From an uncultured Lachnospiraceae bacterium (GTDB taxonomy: Bacteria; Bacillota; Clostridia; Lachnospirales; Lachnospiraceae), in contig CAJUIP010000071.1 of the NCBI GenBank assembly GCA_910586315.1, positions 1 through 10,017 on the forward strand: a DNA stretch of 10,017 nt, written 5' to 3'. Positions 1 through 5,844 of this stretch are shown here, in pieces. How positions within the stretch are numbered: the first letter of the stretch is position 1; each line of letters opens with the position of its first letter. The position numbers and the translations under genes are program-made. The notes beneath the pieces are model-generated. The model made no database searches. It saw only the letters and a program-made list of their open reading frames with translations, and was not told the origin of the DNA.

Positions 1-2
1 GA

Positions 3-107
3 GGCGTAGTGGGCTACGTTGACCGAATGAGGGCCAAATTTCCTGCAAAGTGGGGAGTGCAGATGATGGGAATGAATTTTCAGACACGCTCTCAGAAAGG
101 AAATTAA
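3..107 (+). CDS. C-terminal tail of an unrecognised protein, 5' end cut by the window edge
   Basis: An open frame enters from the left edge and ends at TAA 105-107. It encodes 34 residues with a basic, Met-rich tail that includes DRMRAKFPAKWGVQMMGMNF. I do not recognise the family. Its reality is supported by a second copy at 2392-2493 that keeps the same reading frame: DRMRAKFPAK, G(V/I)QMM and MNFQTR are shared, and several of the base differences are silent. The stop lies 2 bases before the methyltransferase ATG at 109, so the methyltransferase ribosome binding site (AAAGGA 96-101) sits inside the last codons of this gene. The methyltransferase may therefore be read from the same transcript. 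Function unknown. Confidence 0.5.
   Translation, partial: GVVGYVDRMRAKFPAKWGVQMMGMNFQTRSQKGN
6..90 (+). repeat. Direct repeat, left copy (flanks the R-M island)
   Basis: These 85 bases align without gaps to 2392-2476 in the same orientation with about 12 mismatches (roughly 86% identity by hand count). The repeat is the 3' end of a coding sequence, not an insertion-sequence end. The copies bracket the whole methyltransferase, endonuclease and controller block. They could result from gene duplication followed by insertion between the copies, or from recombination between paralogues that brought the island in. Confidence 0.8.
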
Positions 108-108
108 T

Positions 109-1230
109 ATGGAGAAATATAATGTGCTGGACCTTTTTTGCGGGTGTGGGGGAATGTCATGGGGGTTAGCAAAAAAAGGATTTAATATTGTGGCCGGTTT
201 TGATATATGGGATATTGCTTTAAAAACGTATCAGCTGAATCATAAAGACGCAAAAACAGTAAATTTAGATCTCTCGGATGCCGACCCGATAGAAGTACTT
301 AAAAGCATAGGCGTTGATCCTGAAAGTATAGATGTTATGATTGGCGGTCCCCCATGTCAGGGGTTTTCAAAAAACACACCTGTTTCCTGGAGAGCTTTGG
401 AGGATCCAAGAAATCAGCTATACAAAGCCTATCTTAGATTTGTAAGAGAGGTGAATCCAAAAGTTGCGATCATAGAAAACGTTGCCGAAATCTATAATGC
501 ATTTCATGGTATTATAAGAGATGAAATTGTTAATACGCTTAACGGATGGGGATATAAAGTTAAGGTAAAAATTGTTAATATGTCAAATTATGGAATTCCT
601 CAGAAACGGCGCAGATGTTTTTTCTTTGCGTCGAAAAACGGAACTCCTTCGTTTCCAAAAGAAGACGAGAGGATTCTTGCAGGATGGGATGCGATTTCTG
701 ATTTACCAATCGTGAATCAGGGCGAGGGGTATGATGGAATGCCGTATAGTAATGATGCATTGAATGAGTATCAACGCCATATGAGAATAAATTCCACTTC
801 ATTATATAACCATATTGCTAATATAATGAGACCTGTACAGACTGCGAGAATTGCATCCATCGGGCCGGGACAGGGGCTAAAAGATATGCCTGAAGAGCTT
901 CAGGTTAAGAGTGGTTATTCCGGAGCGTATGGAAGACTCGATTATACATCTGTGGCGCCGACCATTACAAGATGGGTTTTTCATATTGGATCAGGCCGCT
1001 TTGCCCACCCACGGGAAATTCGTGGGCTGACAATGAGAGAAGCGGCCCGTATCCAATCTTTTTCGGACGATTTTCATTTTTTGGGTAGCCGGAATGACCA
1101 GGCTGGTCAAATCGGCAATGCAGTTCCTCCATATTTTATGGAAAAATTAGCAGATAATATTATGGATGCTCTTCAAGGTAAGGAAGAAGCGTATCAACAA
1201 CTTGAGCTTTTTCAAGACGCACAGGTTTAA
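109..1230 (+). CDS. C5-cytosine DNA methyltransferase of a type II restriction-modification system
   Basis: The 373-residue product transfers a methyl group from S-adenosylmethionine to carbon 5 of a cytosine in a specific DNA site, protecting host DNA from the partner nuclease. The ordered C5-MTase motifs are visible: motif I VLDLFCGCGG (6-15), motif IV GGPPCQGFS (79-87) with catalytic Cys83, motif VI ENV (123-125), motif VIII QKRRR (165-169) and motif X GQIGNAVPP (333-341). The variable target-recognition segment lies between motifs VIII and IX (about 175-280). Nothing looks truncated. The ATG at 109 is preceded by AAAGGA at 96-101, with 7 bases between. The last 71 bases overlap the 3' end of the convergent nuclease gene. 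The gene is AT-richer than folC and the spo genes, which fits horizontal transfer. The target sequence cannot be read from the protein by eye. Confidence 0.95.
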   Translation: MEKYNVLDLFCGCGGMSWGLAKKGFNIVAGFDIWDIALKTYQLNHKDAKTVNLDLSDADPIEVLKSIGVDPESIDVMIGGPPCQGFSKNTPVSWRALEDPRNQLYKAYLRFVREVNPKVAIIENVAEIYNAFHGIIRDEIVNTLNGWGYKVKVKIVNMSNYGIPQKRRRCFFFASKNGTPSFPKEDERILAGWDAISDLPIVNQGEGYDGMPYSNDALNEYQRHMRINSTSLYNHIANIMRPVQTARIASIGPGQGLKDMPEELQVKSGYSGAYGRLDYTSVAPTITRWVFHIGSGRFAHPREIRGLTMREAARIQSFSDDFHFLGSRNDQAGQIGNAVPPYFMEKLADNIMDALQGKEEAYQQLELFQDAQV

Positions 1231-1882
1231 TTTCTAATTTTTGAATATTTGCGGGAAGCTTGAAGCGCTCAAAAAATTGCTTCTGGTTGGGATACCATCT
1301 GTAAACACACATTTGGTCTTCTTTGCGAATGCCCTGAAGACCGGTTTTCGTGTGGTCCGTCCATTTCCAGGTGATTTCATCCTGCTGATATAACTTGATA
1401 TCTTCCTCAAAAAAAGCAAATTTCTTTTTATCCATAGACTTCAACAGAACGAACACTCTTTTGTCATTTACATCCTGGAAAACTGCATCTTCCTCAACTT
1501 TTATTCTCCAATGTTCGAGCAGTGCGGCACCAAGTGTCTGAGGGTCAGAATGAATACCAAGTTGTTCAAAACCTAACGCTTTTGCCTTTTTGAAAATATC
1601 GGCACGTTGAATGACTAACTCGAATTCAGATTCCGTTCCGGCTTGAAAAGCCCACTTTAGGCTTTTTACGGAATAGCCGATTTTTTCTTTTGCGTCCACA
1701 ACATCATATAAGCGCTTAGAGCGAATGTTTGCAAAGGGATCGATGCCGTCAATTTCTTTTGTGTATTCTAAAATCGCTTCCACGATGTAATCTTCAATAT
1801 CATCAATAAAAGGAATGGCGATAGCCACTCTAAGTCCTTTTTCCATTCGTTTAAGCTGCGGTTCTGTTAAAAAATATTGCAT
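1160..1882 (-). CDS. Probable type II restriction endonuclease (240 aa, family not recognised)
   Basis: The 240-residue product is soluble, with no membrane segment or signal peptide, and is encoded directly behind the controller gene (TAATG, one-base overlap), the standard C-R order. A purine-rich AGAGGA inside the end of the controller gene stands about 9 bases before the ATG. A stretch around residues 60-73, with Asp60 and Asp63 then GYSVKS ending at Lys73, could be the core of a PD-(D/E)xK nuclease site. The usual acidic residue two places before the Lys is Ser here, so the assignment is weak. Its 3' end overlaps the methyltransferase gene by 71 bp in antisense. I infer that it cuts the sequence methylated by the neighbouring enzyme. 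A different accessory protein remains possible, since no family was recognised. Confidence 0.7.
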   Translation of the reverse strand: MQYFLTEPQLKRMEKGLRVAIAIPFIDDIEDYIVEAILEYTKEIDGIDPFANIRSKRLYDVVDAKEKIGYSVKSLKWAFQAGTESEFELVIQRADIFKKAKALGFEQLGIHSDPQTLGAALLEHWRIKVEEDAVFQDVNDKRVFVLLKSMDKKKFAFFEEDIKLYQQDEITWKWTDHTKTGLQGIRKEDQMCVYRWYPNQKQFFERFKLPANIQKLEIKPVRLEKAQVVDTLLPYLEEHP

Positions 1883-2097
1883 TATCTTTTATCCTCTAAA
1901 AACAATTTATATGTTTCAATTTCGAGGGCATCAGCGATTCGCTGGATGTTTTCTAAACAAATACTCCTGCGATAGCACTCGACGGCACTAATATAAGTGC
2001 GATGCATCCCACATTTATCGGCAAAGGCTTCCTGAGAAAATCCCGCAGAAGTGCGGTATTTTCTTAAATTGTCGCCAAAGACTTTTACAATATCCAT
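1882..2097 (-). CDS. XRE-family controller (C) protein of the restriction-modification system
   Basis: This is a 71-residue helix-turn-helix protein. The HTH (about residues 21-40, from SQEAFADKCG to HRTYISAVE) has the HRTYIS recognition helix common in R-M controller proteins. Such proteins bind as dimers to tandem boxes upstream of their own gene: they first activate and later repress their promoter, so the nuclease appears after the methyltransferase. I chose ATG 2097 because AGGAGG lies 9 bases upstream. A GTG at 2115 would add six residues but would start within one base of that Shine-Dalgarno sequence. The stop overlaps the endonuclease ATG by one base, which indicates translational coupling. 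Predicted promoter and operator boxes lie at 2121-2162. Confidence 0.88.
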   Translation of the reverse strand: MDIVKVFGDNLRKYRTSAGFSQEAFADKCGMHRTYISAVECYRRSICLENIQRIADALEIETYKLFLEDKR

Positions 2098-2120
2098 AGT
2101 TGCAATCCTCCTCACTCTAT

Positions 2121-2162
2121 ATTATAATGAATTTGAATACTATAAGTCTACATACAATAAGT
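2121..2162 (-). promoter_or_regulatory. Predicted promoter and tandem C-boxes of the controller-endonuclease operon
   Basis: Read on the minus strand, a perfect TATAAT lies at 2126-2121. A weaker -35 (TAGACT, 2150-2145) stands 18 bases further upstream. Two similar near-palindromes overlap or precede the -35: ACTTATAGT (2147-2139) and ACTTATTGT (2162-2154), with centres 15 bases apart. This matches the kind of tandem operator known for controller proteins such as C.PvuII and C.Esp1396I, in which the promoter-distal box activates and the proximal box represses. Transcription would start about 15 bases before the controller ATG. This is inferred from sequence only. Confidence 0.65.
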
Positions 2163-2493
2163 ATCGAAAAGTGTACTCTTAAAGGACAGTGTAAAAGATG
2201 ATATAGCAGAAAAAGAAATGGCTATGGCATTTATGAGTCAACACGTTTGTTTAGACGGTTGCATTTCGCTTCTGAATCCCTTATACTAAGTACATCGCCC
2301 GATAAATAGCTGGACCAGAGTGTGCTTGAAGATTGTTTTCCGTCAGATATGTGTCACAGTTTGTGGGAAATTGTGTCCGAATGAAGAAGATGTAGAGGGC
2401 TGCATTGACCGGATGAGGGCAAAATTTCCTGCAAAGCAGGGCATACAGATGATGAGAATGAATTTTCAAACACGCTTTGGGGACGCGGAATAG
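2161..2493 (+). pseudogene. Remnant of an unrecognised gene, paralogous to the gene cut at the left edge
   Basis: One frame stays open from 2161 to the TAG at 2491-2493 apart from a single TAA at 2287-2289, and it has no convincing start codon. Its last 34 codons match the tail of the gene at 3-107 in frame (shared DRMRAKFPAK, MNFQTR). The region upstream of 2392 cannot be compared, because the left copy is cut by the window edge. A long minus-strand frame over 2281-2643 is best seen as its shadow. I do not recognise the family. Most likely this is a decayed second copy, or the part left after the restriction-modification block arrived. Confidence 0.5.
2392..2476 (+). repeat. Direct repeat, right copy (flanks the R-M island)
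   Basis: This is the partner of 6-90: 85 ungapped bases, about 86% identical, same orientation and same reading frame. The distance between copies is about 2.39 kb, and the restriction-modification genes fill most of it. Confidence 0.8.
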
Positions 2494-2576
2494 GGGTGTC
2501 GAAACCGGACGATGGGTTTTACTTGCATACCACCGCCAAAGCAGGTATGATTTACAATGAAAGTGTTGCACGGCAG

Positions 2577-2613
2577 CCATGGTGAATGCAAGCGTGCTTG
2601 CAATGAACCATGG
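2577..2613 (+). repeat. Two-part inverted repeat (hairpin)
   Basis: CCATGGT (2577-2583) pairs with ACCATGG (2607-2613), and TGCAAGC (2587-2593) pairs with GCTTGCA (2596-2602). This gives 14 perfect pairs with a small internal loop (GAA against ATGA) and a 2-base tip. Such a tight tip suggests either a DNA palindrome or an RNA stem that opens one more pair. No T-run follows, so it is not a standard terminator. Confidence 0.6.
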
Positions 2614-2664
2614 ATATCGGGCAACCAAGCCGGATAGAGTCAAGTAGGCCGATAGGCCGGATTA

Positions 2665-2719
2665 CGAATACAGGCGGCGATTGCGGGAATGCGGAGCATG
2701 GAGCAATCGGCTTTCATGC
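2665..2719 (+). repeat. Structured intergenic element, copy A (upstream of folC)
   Basis: The element starts with CGAATAC and continues with GATTGC (2679-2684), ATGC (2689-2692), GCAT (2696-2699), GCAATC (2703-2708) and CATGC (2715-2719). The outer pair GATTGC/GCAATC and inner pair ATGC/GCAT form a nested hairpin. Alternatively GCATGGA (2696-2702) can pair with TTTCATGC further down, which excludes the first fold. A diverged copy lies at 5718-5782 upstream of spoIIAA, where the stems differ by paired changes. It could be an RNA element or a palindromic repeat family. See the findings. Confidence 0.55.
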
Positions 2720-2725
2720 ATGTAA

Positions 2726-2745
2726 ATGCCTGCGCCGGCAGGCAT
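2726..2745 (+). repeat. Perfect 8-bp hairpin just upstream of the folC ribosome binding site
   Basis: ATGCCTGC (2726-2733) and GCAGGCAT (2738-2745) are perfect complements around the 4-base loop GCCG. The GC-rich stem has no following T-run, so a rho-independent terminator is unlikely. Its position 14 bases before GGAGG (2760-2764) would allow an effect on folC expression. Confidence 0.6.
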
Positions 2746-2774
2746 ATCCGTTTAGAAATGGAGGACATGTTCCG

Positions 2775-4091
2775 ATGGAAAGGCGAGAGGAAGAGACGGC
2801 AGAGGAATATCTGGAGCGGATTCCATCCTTTGCCAGGGAAAAAAGTGATTTAAGGACTGTCCGGGAATTCCTTGGACTTCTTGGGAACCCTGACAGAGGA
2901 ATGAAAATTATCCATGTGGCCGGAACCAACGGAAAGGGTTCCGTTTGCGCGTTCCTTACCGCCATATTGAGGGAGGCCGGAATTCTTACAGGAACCTTTA
3001 CTTCCCCCCATTTAGTGGACATAAAGGAGCGGTTTTCCATAAACGGCAGGATGATTTCTGAGGAAGAATTCGTGTCTGCTTTCGGGGCTGTTGAGGAGAC
3101 TGTCCGGAAATGGATGCAAAAGGGCGGACTTCACCCTACATATTTTGAATTTTTGTTTTACATGGGACTTTTCTTGTTTAAAAGGGCAAAAGTCAAGGTC
3201 CTTATTCTGGAAACCGGAATGGGCGGTCTTAAGGACGTTACCAATGTGATTGAACATCCTCTTGTCTCGGTGATCACCTCCATAAGTGTGGAACATACCG
3301 CGTTTTTAGGGAATACGATTCCGAAGATAGCGGCCCATAAGGCGGGAATCATAAAGCGGGGCTGCCCGGTGGTTTATGATTCTTCTGTTGAGGATGCAGA
3401 GACTGTGATTGTGAATACAGCCAGGGAAAAGGAAAGCCCTTGGTTTCCTGTAGGAAACATTTCGTTTTTTTATGAGAATGAAGGGCTTTTGGCTGAACTG
3501 AAGTATCTGGGGAGTACCGCAAGGTTTCAGATACCGTTTCCGGCCCCCTATCAGGCGGAAAATGCGGCTCTTGCCGTAAAGGCCGTCGAGGTTTCCGGTC
3601 TTGAGATTGACCGGGAGATAGTGGCAGAGGGGCTTAAAAGGACAGTTTGGCCAGCAAGAATGGAGCGGATCCTTCCTGGAATTTATTTGGATGGAGCCCA
3701 TAATGAGGACGGAATCCGGGCGTTTTTAGCGGCGGCCTGTCTTTTGAAAAAGGAGAAGAAGCCGGATAAAACATGGATTTTGTTTTCCGTATCTTCAGAT
3801 AAAGAGTATGAACGGATGTTAAAGGAAATCGGAGAACGGCTGCAGCCGGATATCTGCCTGCTGTCAGGAATGGAATCCGGCCGGGCTCTTTTGGCGGAGG
3901 TGCTTTTGAGGACGGCGGATAAAGTGATGGGGCCAGGCACAGAAATCCACTGTTTTGATACTGTGGACGGGGCTTTGGAACGGATGCTCACTGCCAAAAG
4001 TTCCAATGACCTGGTATTTATCACAGGTTCCCTGTATCTGGCCGGAGAAGTGAAAGAGAAGATACAGCTGTTTGTGGAGGAAAATACATGA
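2775..4091 (+). CDS. folC: Folylpolyglutamate synthase / dihydrofolate synthase (FolC)
   Basis: The 438-residue cytoplasmic ATP-dependent ligase adds glutamate to folates, and often also to dihydropteroate. The length is normal for the Mur-ligase-like FolC family. Visible motifs are the P-loop HVAGTNGKGSV (47-57), TSPHL (76-80) with RFSING, ETGMGG (146-151), SVEHTAFLGNT (171-181), AAHKAGI with Lys189 (the family's usual carbamylated lysine), WPARME (292-297) and DGAHN (306-310) before the C-terminal domain. I chose ATG 2775 because GGAGG lies 10 bases upstream and homologous sequence starts there. An in-frame ATG at 2610 would add 55 residues of repeat sequence. The stop overlaps the next ORF as ATGA. 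A hairpin-rich leader precedes it. Whether it has both activities cannot be told from the motifs. Confidence 0.95.
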   Translation: MERREEETAEEYLERIPSFAREKSDLRTVREFLGLLGNPDRGMKIIHVAGTNGKGSVCAFLTAILREAGILTGTFTSPHLVDIKERFSINGRMISEEEFVSAFGAVEETVRKWMQKGGLHPTYFEFLFYMGLFLFKRAKVKVLILETGMGGLKDVTNVIEHPLVSVITSISVEHTAFLGNTIPKIAAHKAGIIKRGCPVVYDSSVEDAETVIVNTAREKESPWFPVGNISFFYENEGLLAELKYLGSTARFQIPFPAPYQAENAALAVKAVEVSGLEIDREIVAEGLKRTVWPARMERILPGIYLDGAHNEDGIRAFLAAACLLKKEKKPDKTWILFSVSSDKEYERMLKEIGERLQPDICLLSGMESGRALLAEVLLRTADKVMGPGTEIHCFDTVDGALERMLTAKSSNDLVFITGSLYLAGEVKEKIQLFVEENT

Positions 4092-4228
4092 TTAATTTTG
4101 AGGAAGAAATTGAGCGTTTCCGGCCCAGCCTTGAAGTGGAGGAGGTCAGCGACGCCATTGTAAAAAGCGATTTAACGGACATGGCGGATATCATGATGGA
4201 AATCATGAAGGAGATAAAGGAAAAATAA
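4088..4228 (+). CDS. Small acidic protein of unknown function (46 aa) coupled to folC
   Basis: The ORF starts inside the folC stop (ATGA at 4088-4091) and ends 3 bases before the next ATG. The 46 residues are acidic in the first half (MINFEEEIERF) and Met/Lys-rich in the second, with predicted helical character and no membrane segment. GGAGG at 4077-4081 stands 6 bases before the ATG. Without it the folC-TPR gap would be an unusual 140 bases, and its overlap spacing is typical of a real operon gene. No family is recognised and no function is proposed. Confidence 0.7.
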   Translation: MINFEEEIERFRPSLEVEEVSDAIVKSDLTDMADIMMEIMKEIKEK

Positions 4229-4231
4229 TAT

Positions 4232-5536
4232 ATGGACTATTTGCAGAAAATCCAGTACGCGGCCAACGGATATTATAACCGCGGTCTGGAAATGGCCAGA
4301 GAGAGAGACCTTTCCGGGGCAGCAGAGTATCTGAAGCGGACGCTTCAGTTTAATAAATACCATACCAATGCCAGAAATCTCCTGGGTCTGATTTTTTATG
4401 AGATGGGGGAGACCTCCGATGCCCTGATTCAGTGGGTTATCAGCATTAATCTCCAGCCGGAGGACAATCTGGCGGACCATTATCTGGATGAAGTACAAAG
4501 GAAGCCCGGACAGCTAGAAATTGCCAGTCAGACCATAAAAAAATATAACCAGGCGTTGATTCATGCAAAGAGCGGCAGCGATGACCTGGCGGTACTCCAG
4601 CTAAAACGGATTGTGGAGGAAAAGCCTAATTTTGTGAAGGCCCATCTTCTTCTGGCGGTTTTGTATATGGAGCATGAGGATTTTACCAAGGCAGGAAAAT
4701 CTTTATATAAGGTGCTTCAGATTGACCGTAATAACCAGAAAGCTGTCCGGTATATGGAGCATGTGAAATCCAAAACCGGAAAGGCCGATGTGGAAAAGCG
4801 GAAGATGAAGAATGCTTTTTCTCACAGGGAGATGCAGGATGATGATGTGATTCTGCCGCCTACATATAAGGAGAATACCGGATGGCAGTCCATCATTAAC
4901 ATTGCCATCGGACTGGCTCTCGGTGTGATTGTGGTGCTTTTCATGGTCACACCGGCGAGGGAGAGGTCTTTAAATTATGAGCATAACCAGGAAATGCGTT
5001 CCTATGCCGATAAGCTGAATCTGGCAAATCAGGAGGCTGACAGGCTTCGGGCGGAGGCCAGGCAGTATGAGGAGGAAAAGGCCAGGGCCGAGGAGGATCT
5101 TAATAACCTGATCGGCGATTCCGACAGTACGTTAGTGCAGTACCAGACTCTGGTGGAGATTCTTAATGCCTGCCGGAAGGGAGACTTTCAGACGGCGGTG
5201 CTGCTCTATATCGAGATGGACCAGTCAAAAATTTCAGACGAAAATATGGTCAATGTGCTTGCGGAAGTTAAGGCAGAAATGGATGCCGGCGCTCCGGCGG
5301 TTTTGGAGAGCCTGGGGAATGCCAGCATGACAGCAGGAGATTACGATACAGCATTGCACTATTTCGAAGAATACATGAAGATCAATGACAGAAATCCCCA
5401 GATTATCTTCCAGATGGCCACGTGCTGCAAGGCCAAGGGAGATGAGGAGACAGCCGATCAGCTGTTCGGCCAGGTAATCATGAACTTTTCTGATTCGGAG
5501 CTTGCAGAGCGGGCAAAGGCGGAGCGGGGATATTAA
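4232..5536 (+). CDS. Membrane-anchored TPR protein with coiled coil
   Basis: This is a 434-residue protein of unknown specific role. Residues 10-180 contain TPR-like helical pairs (for example from LSGAAEYLKRTLQF, and from FVKAHLLLAVLYMEHEDFTKA). One hydrophobic helix spans about 219-239 (IINIAIGLALGVIVVLFMV). A charged Glu/Arg/Ala-rich coiled coil fills about 250-297, and a further TPR pair lies at about 355-425. There is no N-terminal signal peptide, so by the positive-inside rule the N-terminal TPRs probably face the cytoplasm and the coiled coil and C-terminal TPRs face outward. TPRs bind partner proteins, and the partner is unknown. It starts 3 bases after the 46-residue ORF and is the last gene before a terminator. 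Its place between folC and spoIIA hints at a cell-envelope or sporulation role, but this is only positional. Confidence 0.85.
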   Translation: MDYLQKIQYAANGYYNRGLEMARERDLSGAAEYLKRTLQFNKYHTNARNLLGLIFYEMGETSDALIQWVISINLQPEDNLADHYLDEVQRKPGQLEIASQTIKKYNQALIHAKSGSDDLAVLQLKRIVEEKPNFVKAHLLLAVLYMEHEDFTKAGKSLYKVLQIDRNNQKAVRYMEHVKSKTGKADVEKRKMKNAFSHREMQDDDVILPPTYKENTGWQSIINIAIGLALGVIVVLFMVTPARERSLNYEHNQEMRSYADKLNLANQEADRLRAEARQYEEEKARAEEDLNNLIGDSDSTLVQYQTLVEILNACRKGDFQTAVLLYIEMDQSKISDENMVNVLAEVKAEMDAGAPAVLESLGNASMTAGDYDTALHYFEEYMKINDRNPQIIFQMATCCKAKGDEETADQLFGQVIMNFSDSELAERAKAERGY

Positions 5537-5548
5537 GCCGGGTGCTTT

Positions 5549-5590
5549 AAGAGACTTTACGGAAGAAAAACTGTAAGGTCTCTTTTTCTC
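5549..5590 (+). terminator. Intrinsic terminator of the folC-TPR operon
   Basis: AAGAGACTTTAC (5549-5560) pairs with GTAAGGTCTCTT (5573-5584), giving 12 pairs including one G-U, around a 12-base loop. A run of Ts (5583-5587) follows and continues as CTCTTT. The stem begins 13 bases after the TPR stop codon. Confidence 0.88.
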
Positions 5591-5717
5591 TTTGTGATGA
5601 AAACGCTGCCAGCCGGCTGTGCAGACGGCGTACTTGTACGCAGGAACGTACATGCATTTGGCATTCAGACTGGTATGAGCGAAAAAGCCATACGGATGAA
5701 GTGTTTAAAGCGATTTG

Positions 5718-5782
5718 CGAATACCAGAGGTGATTGCGGGAGTGCGAAGCACGAAGTATGGAGCAATTGGCTTTCGTGCTTC
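5718..5782 (+). repeat. Structured intergenic element, copy B (upstream of spoIIAA)
   Basis: This is a diverged copy of 2665-2719. Conserved blocks are CGAATAC (5718-5724), GATTGCGGGA (5732-5741), TGGAGCAAT (5759-5767) and GGCTTTC (5769-5775). The inner stem is GTGC (5742-5745) with GCAC (5749-5752), against ATGC with GCAT in copy A. Here the alternative stem is long: GAAGCACGAA (5746-5755) pairs perfectly with TTCGTGCTTC (5773-5782). An outer pair CTGGTAT/ATACCAG (5670-5676, 5721-5727) encloses the 5' part. Confidence 0.55.
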
Positions 5783-5844
5783 ATGGGAAAGGGCTTGTTA
5801 CGTTAATGCATAAAAGTAAGATAGGAGAAGGTCTTTCCCATGAA
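5780..5844 (+). repeat. 12-bp inverted repeat
   Basis: TTCATGGGAAAG (5780-5791) and CTTTCCCATGAA (5833-5844) are perfect complements 41 bases apart. The left arm begins at the end of structured element B, so the two could compete or stack in one RNA. Confidence 0.6.

Larger units (their letters stand above)
109..2162. other. Type II restriction-modification island with controller protein (M convergent to C-R)
   Basis: Three genes and one predicted operator form a self-contained defence cassette: methyltransferase on plus, controller and endonuclease on minus. The block is AT-richer than the housekeeping genes to its right and lies between two copies of an unrelated gene tail (6-90 and 2392-2476). 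No integrase, transposase or tRNA is seen beside it. Calling the 240-residue protein the endonuclease rests on position and on coupling to the controller. The family-level call for the methyltransferase is firm. Confidence 0.8.
2494..2774 (+). other. Hairpin-rich leader upstream of folC
   Basis: This gap has no credible gene. A frame runs through it in phase with folC (from ATG 2610), but that stretch is palindromes and repeat sequence, not protein. It holds inverted repeats in a row: CATACC with GGTATG (2526-2531, 2544-2549), a two-part stem at 2577-2613, GGCC-gata-GGCC near 2648, the structured element at 2665-2719 and a perfect 8-bp stem at 2726-2745. The last hairpin ends 14 bases before the folC Shine-Dalgarno sequence, so it could act on transcription or translation of folC. 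I could not pick out a housekeeping promoter with confidence. Confidence 0.5.

Noticed and set aside
1..108. Left end of a transposon at the repeat 6-90
   Set aside because: The repeat keeps a reading frame and ends in a stop codon at both places, so it is a gene tail and not an inverted-repeat terminus.
2497..2503. TGTCGAA, a perfect Spo0A box heptamer upstream of folC
   Set aside because: A single 7-mer is expected by chance in 10 kb, no second box or promoter is near, and folC is not a known Spo0A target.
2281..2643. Minus-strand ORF of 120 codons
   Set aside because: It is antisense to the gene remnant and the hairpin run, rich in Cys and His, and without a ribosome binding site. Best seen as a shadow frame.
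2610..2774. In-frame N-terminal extension of FolC from ATG 2610
   Set aside because: The extension is encoded by palindromes and the repeated element, has no good ribosome binding site, and lies before the FolC homology, which starts at 2775 behind GGAGG.
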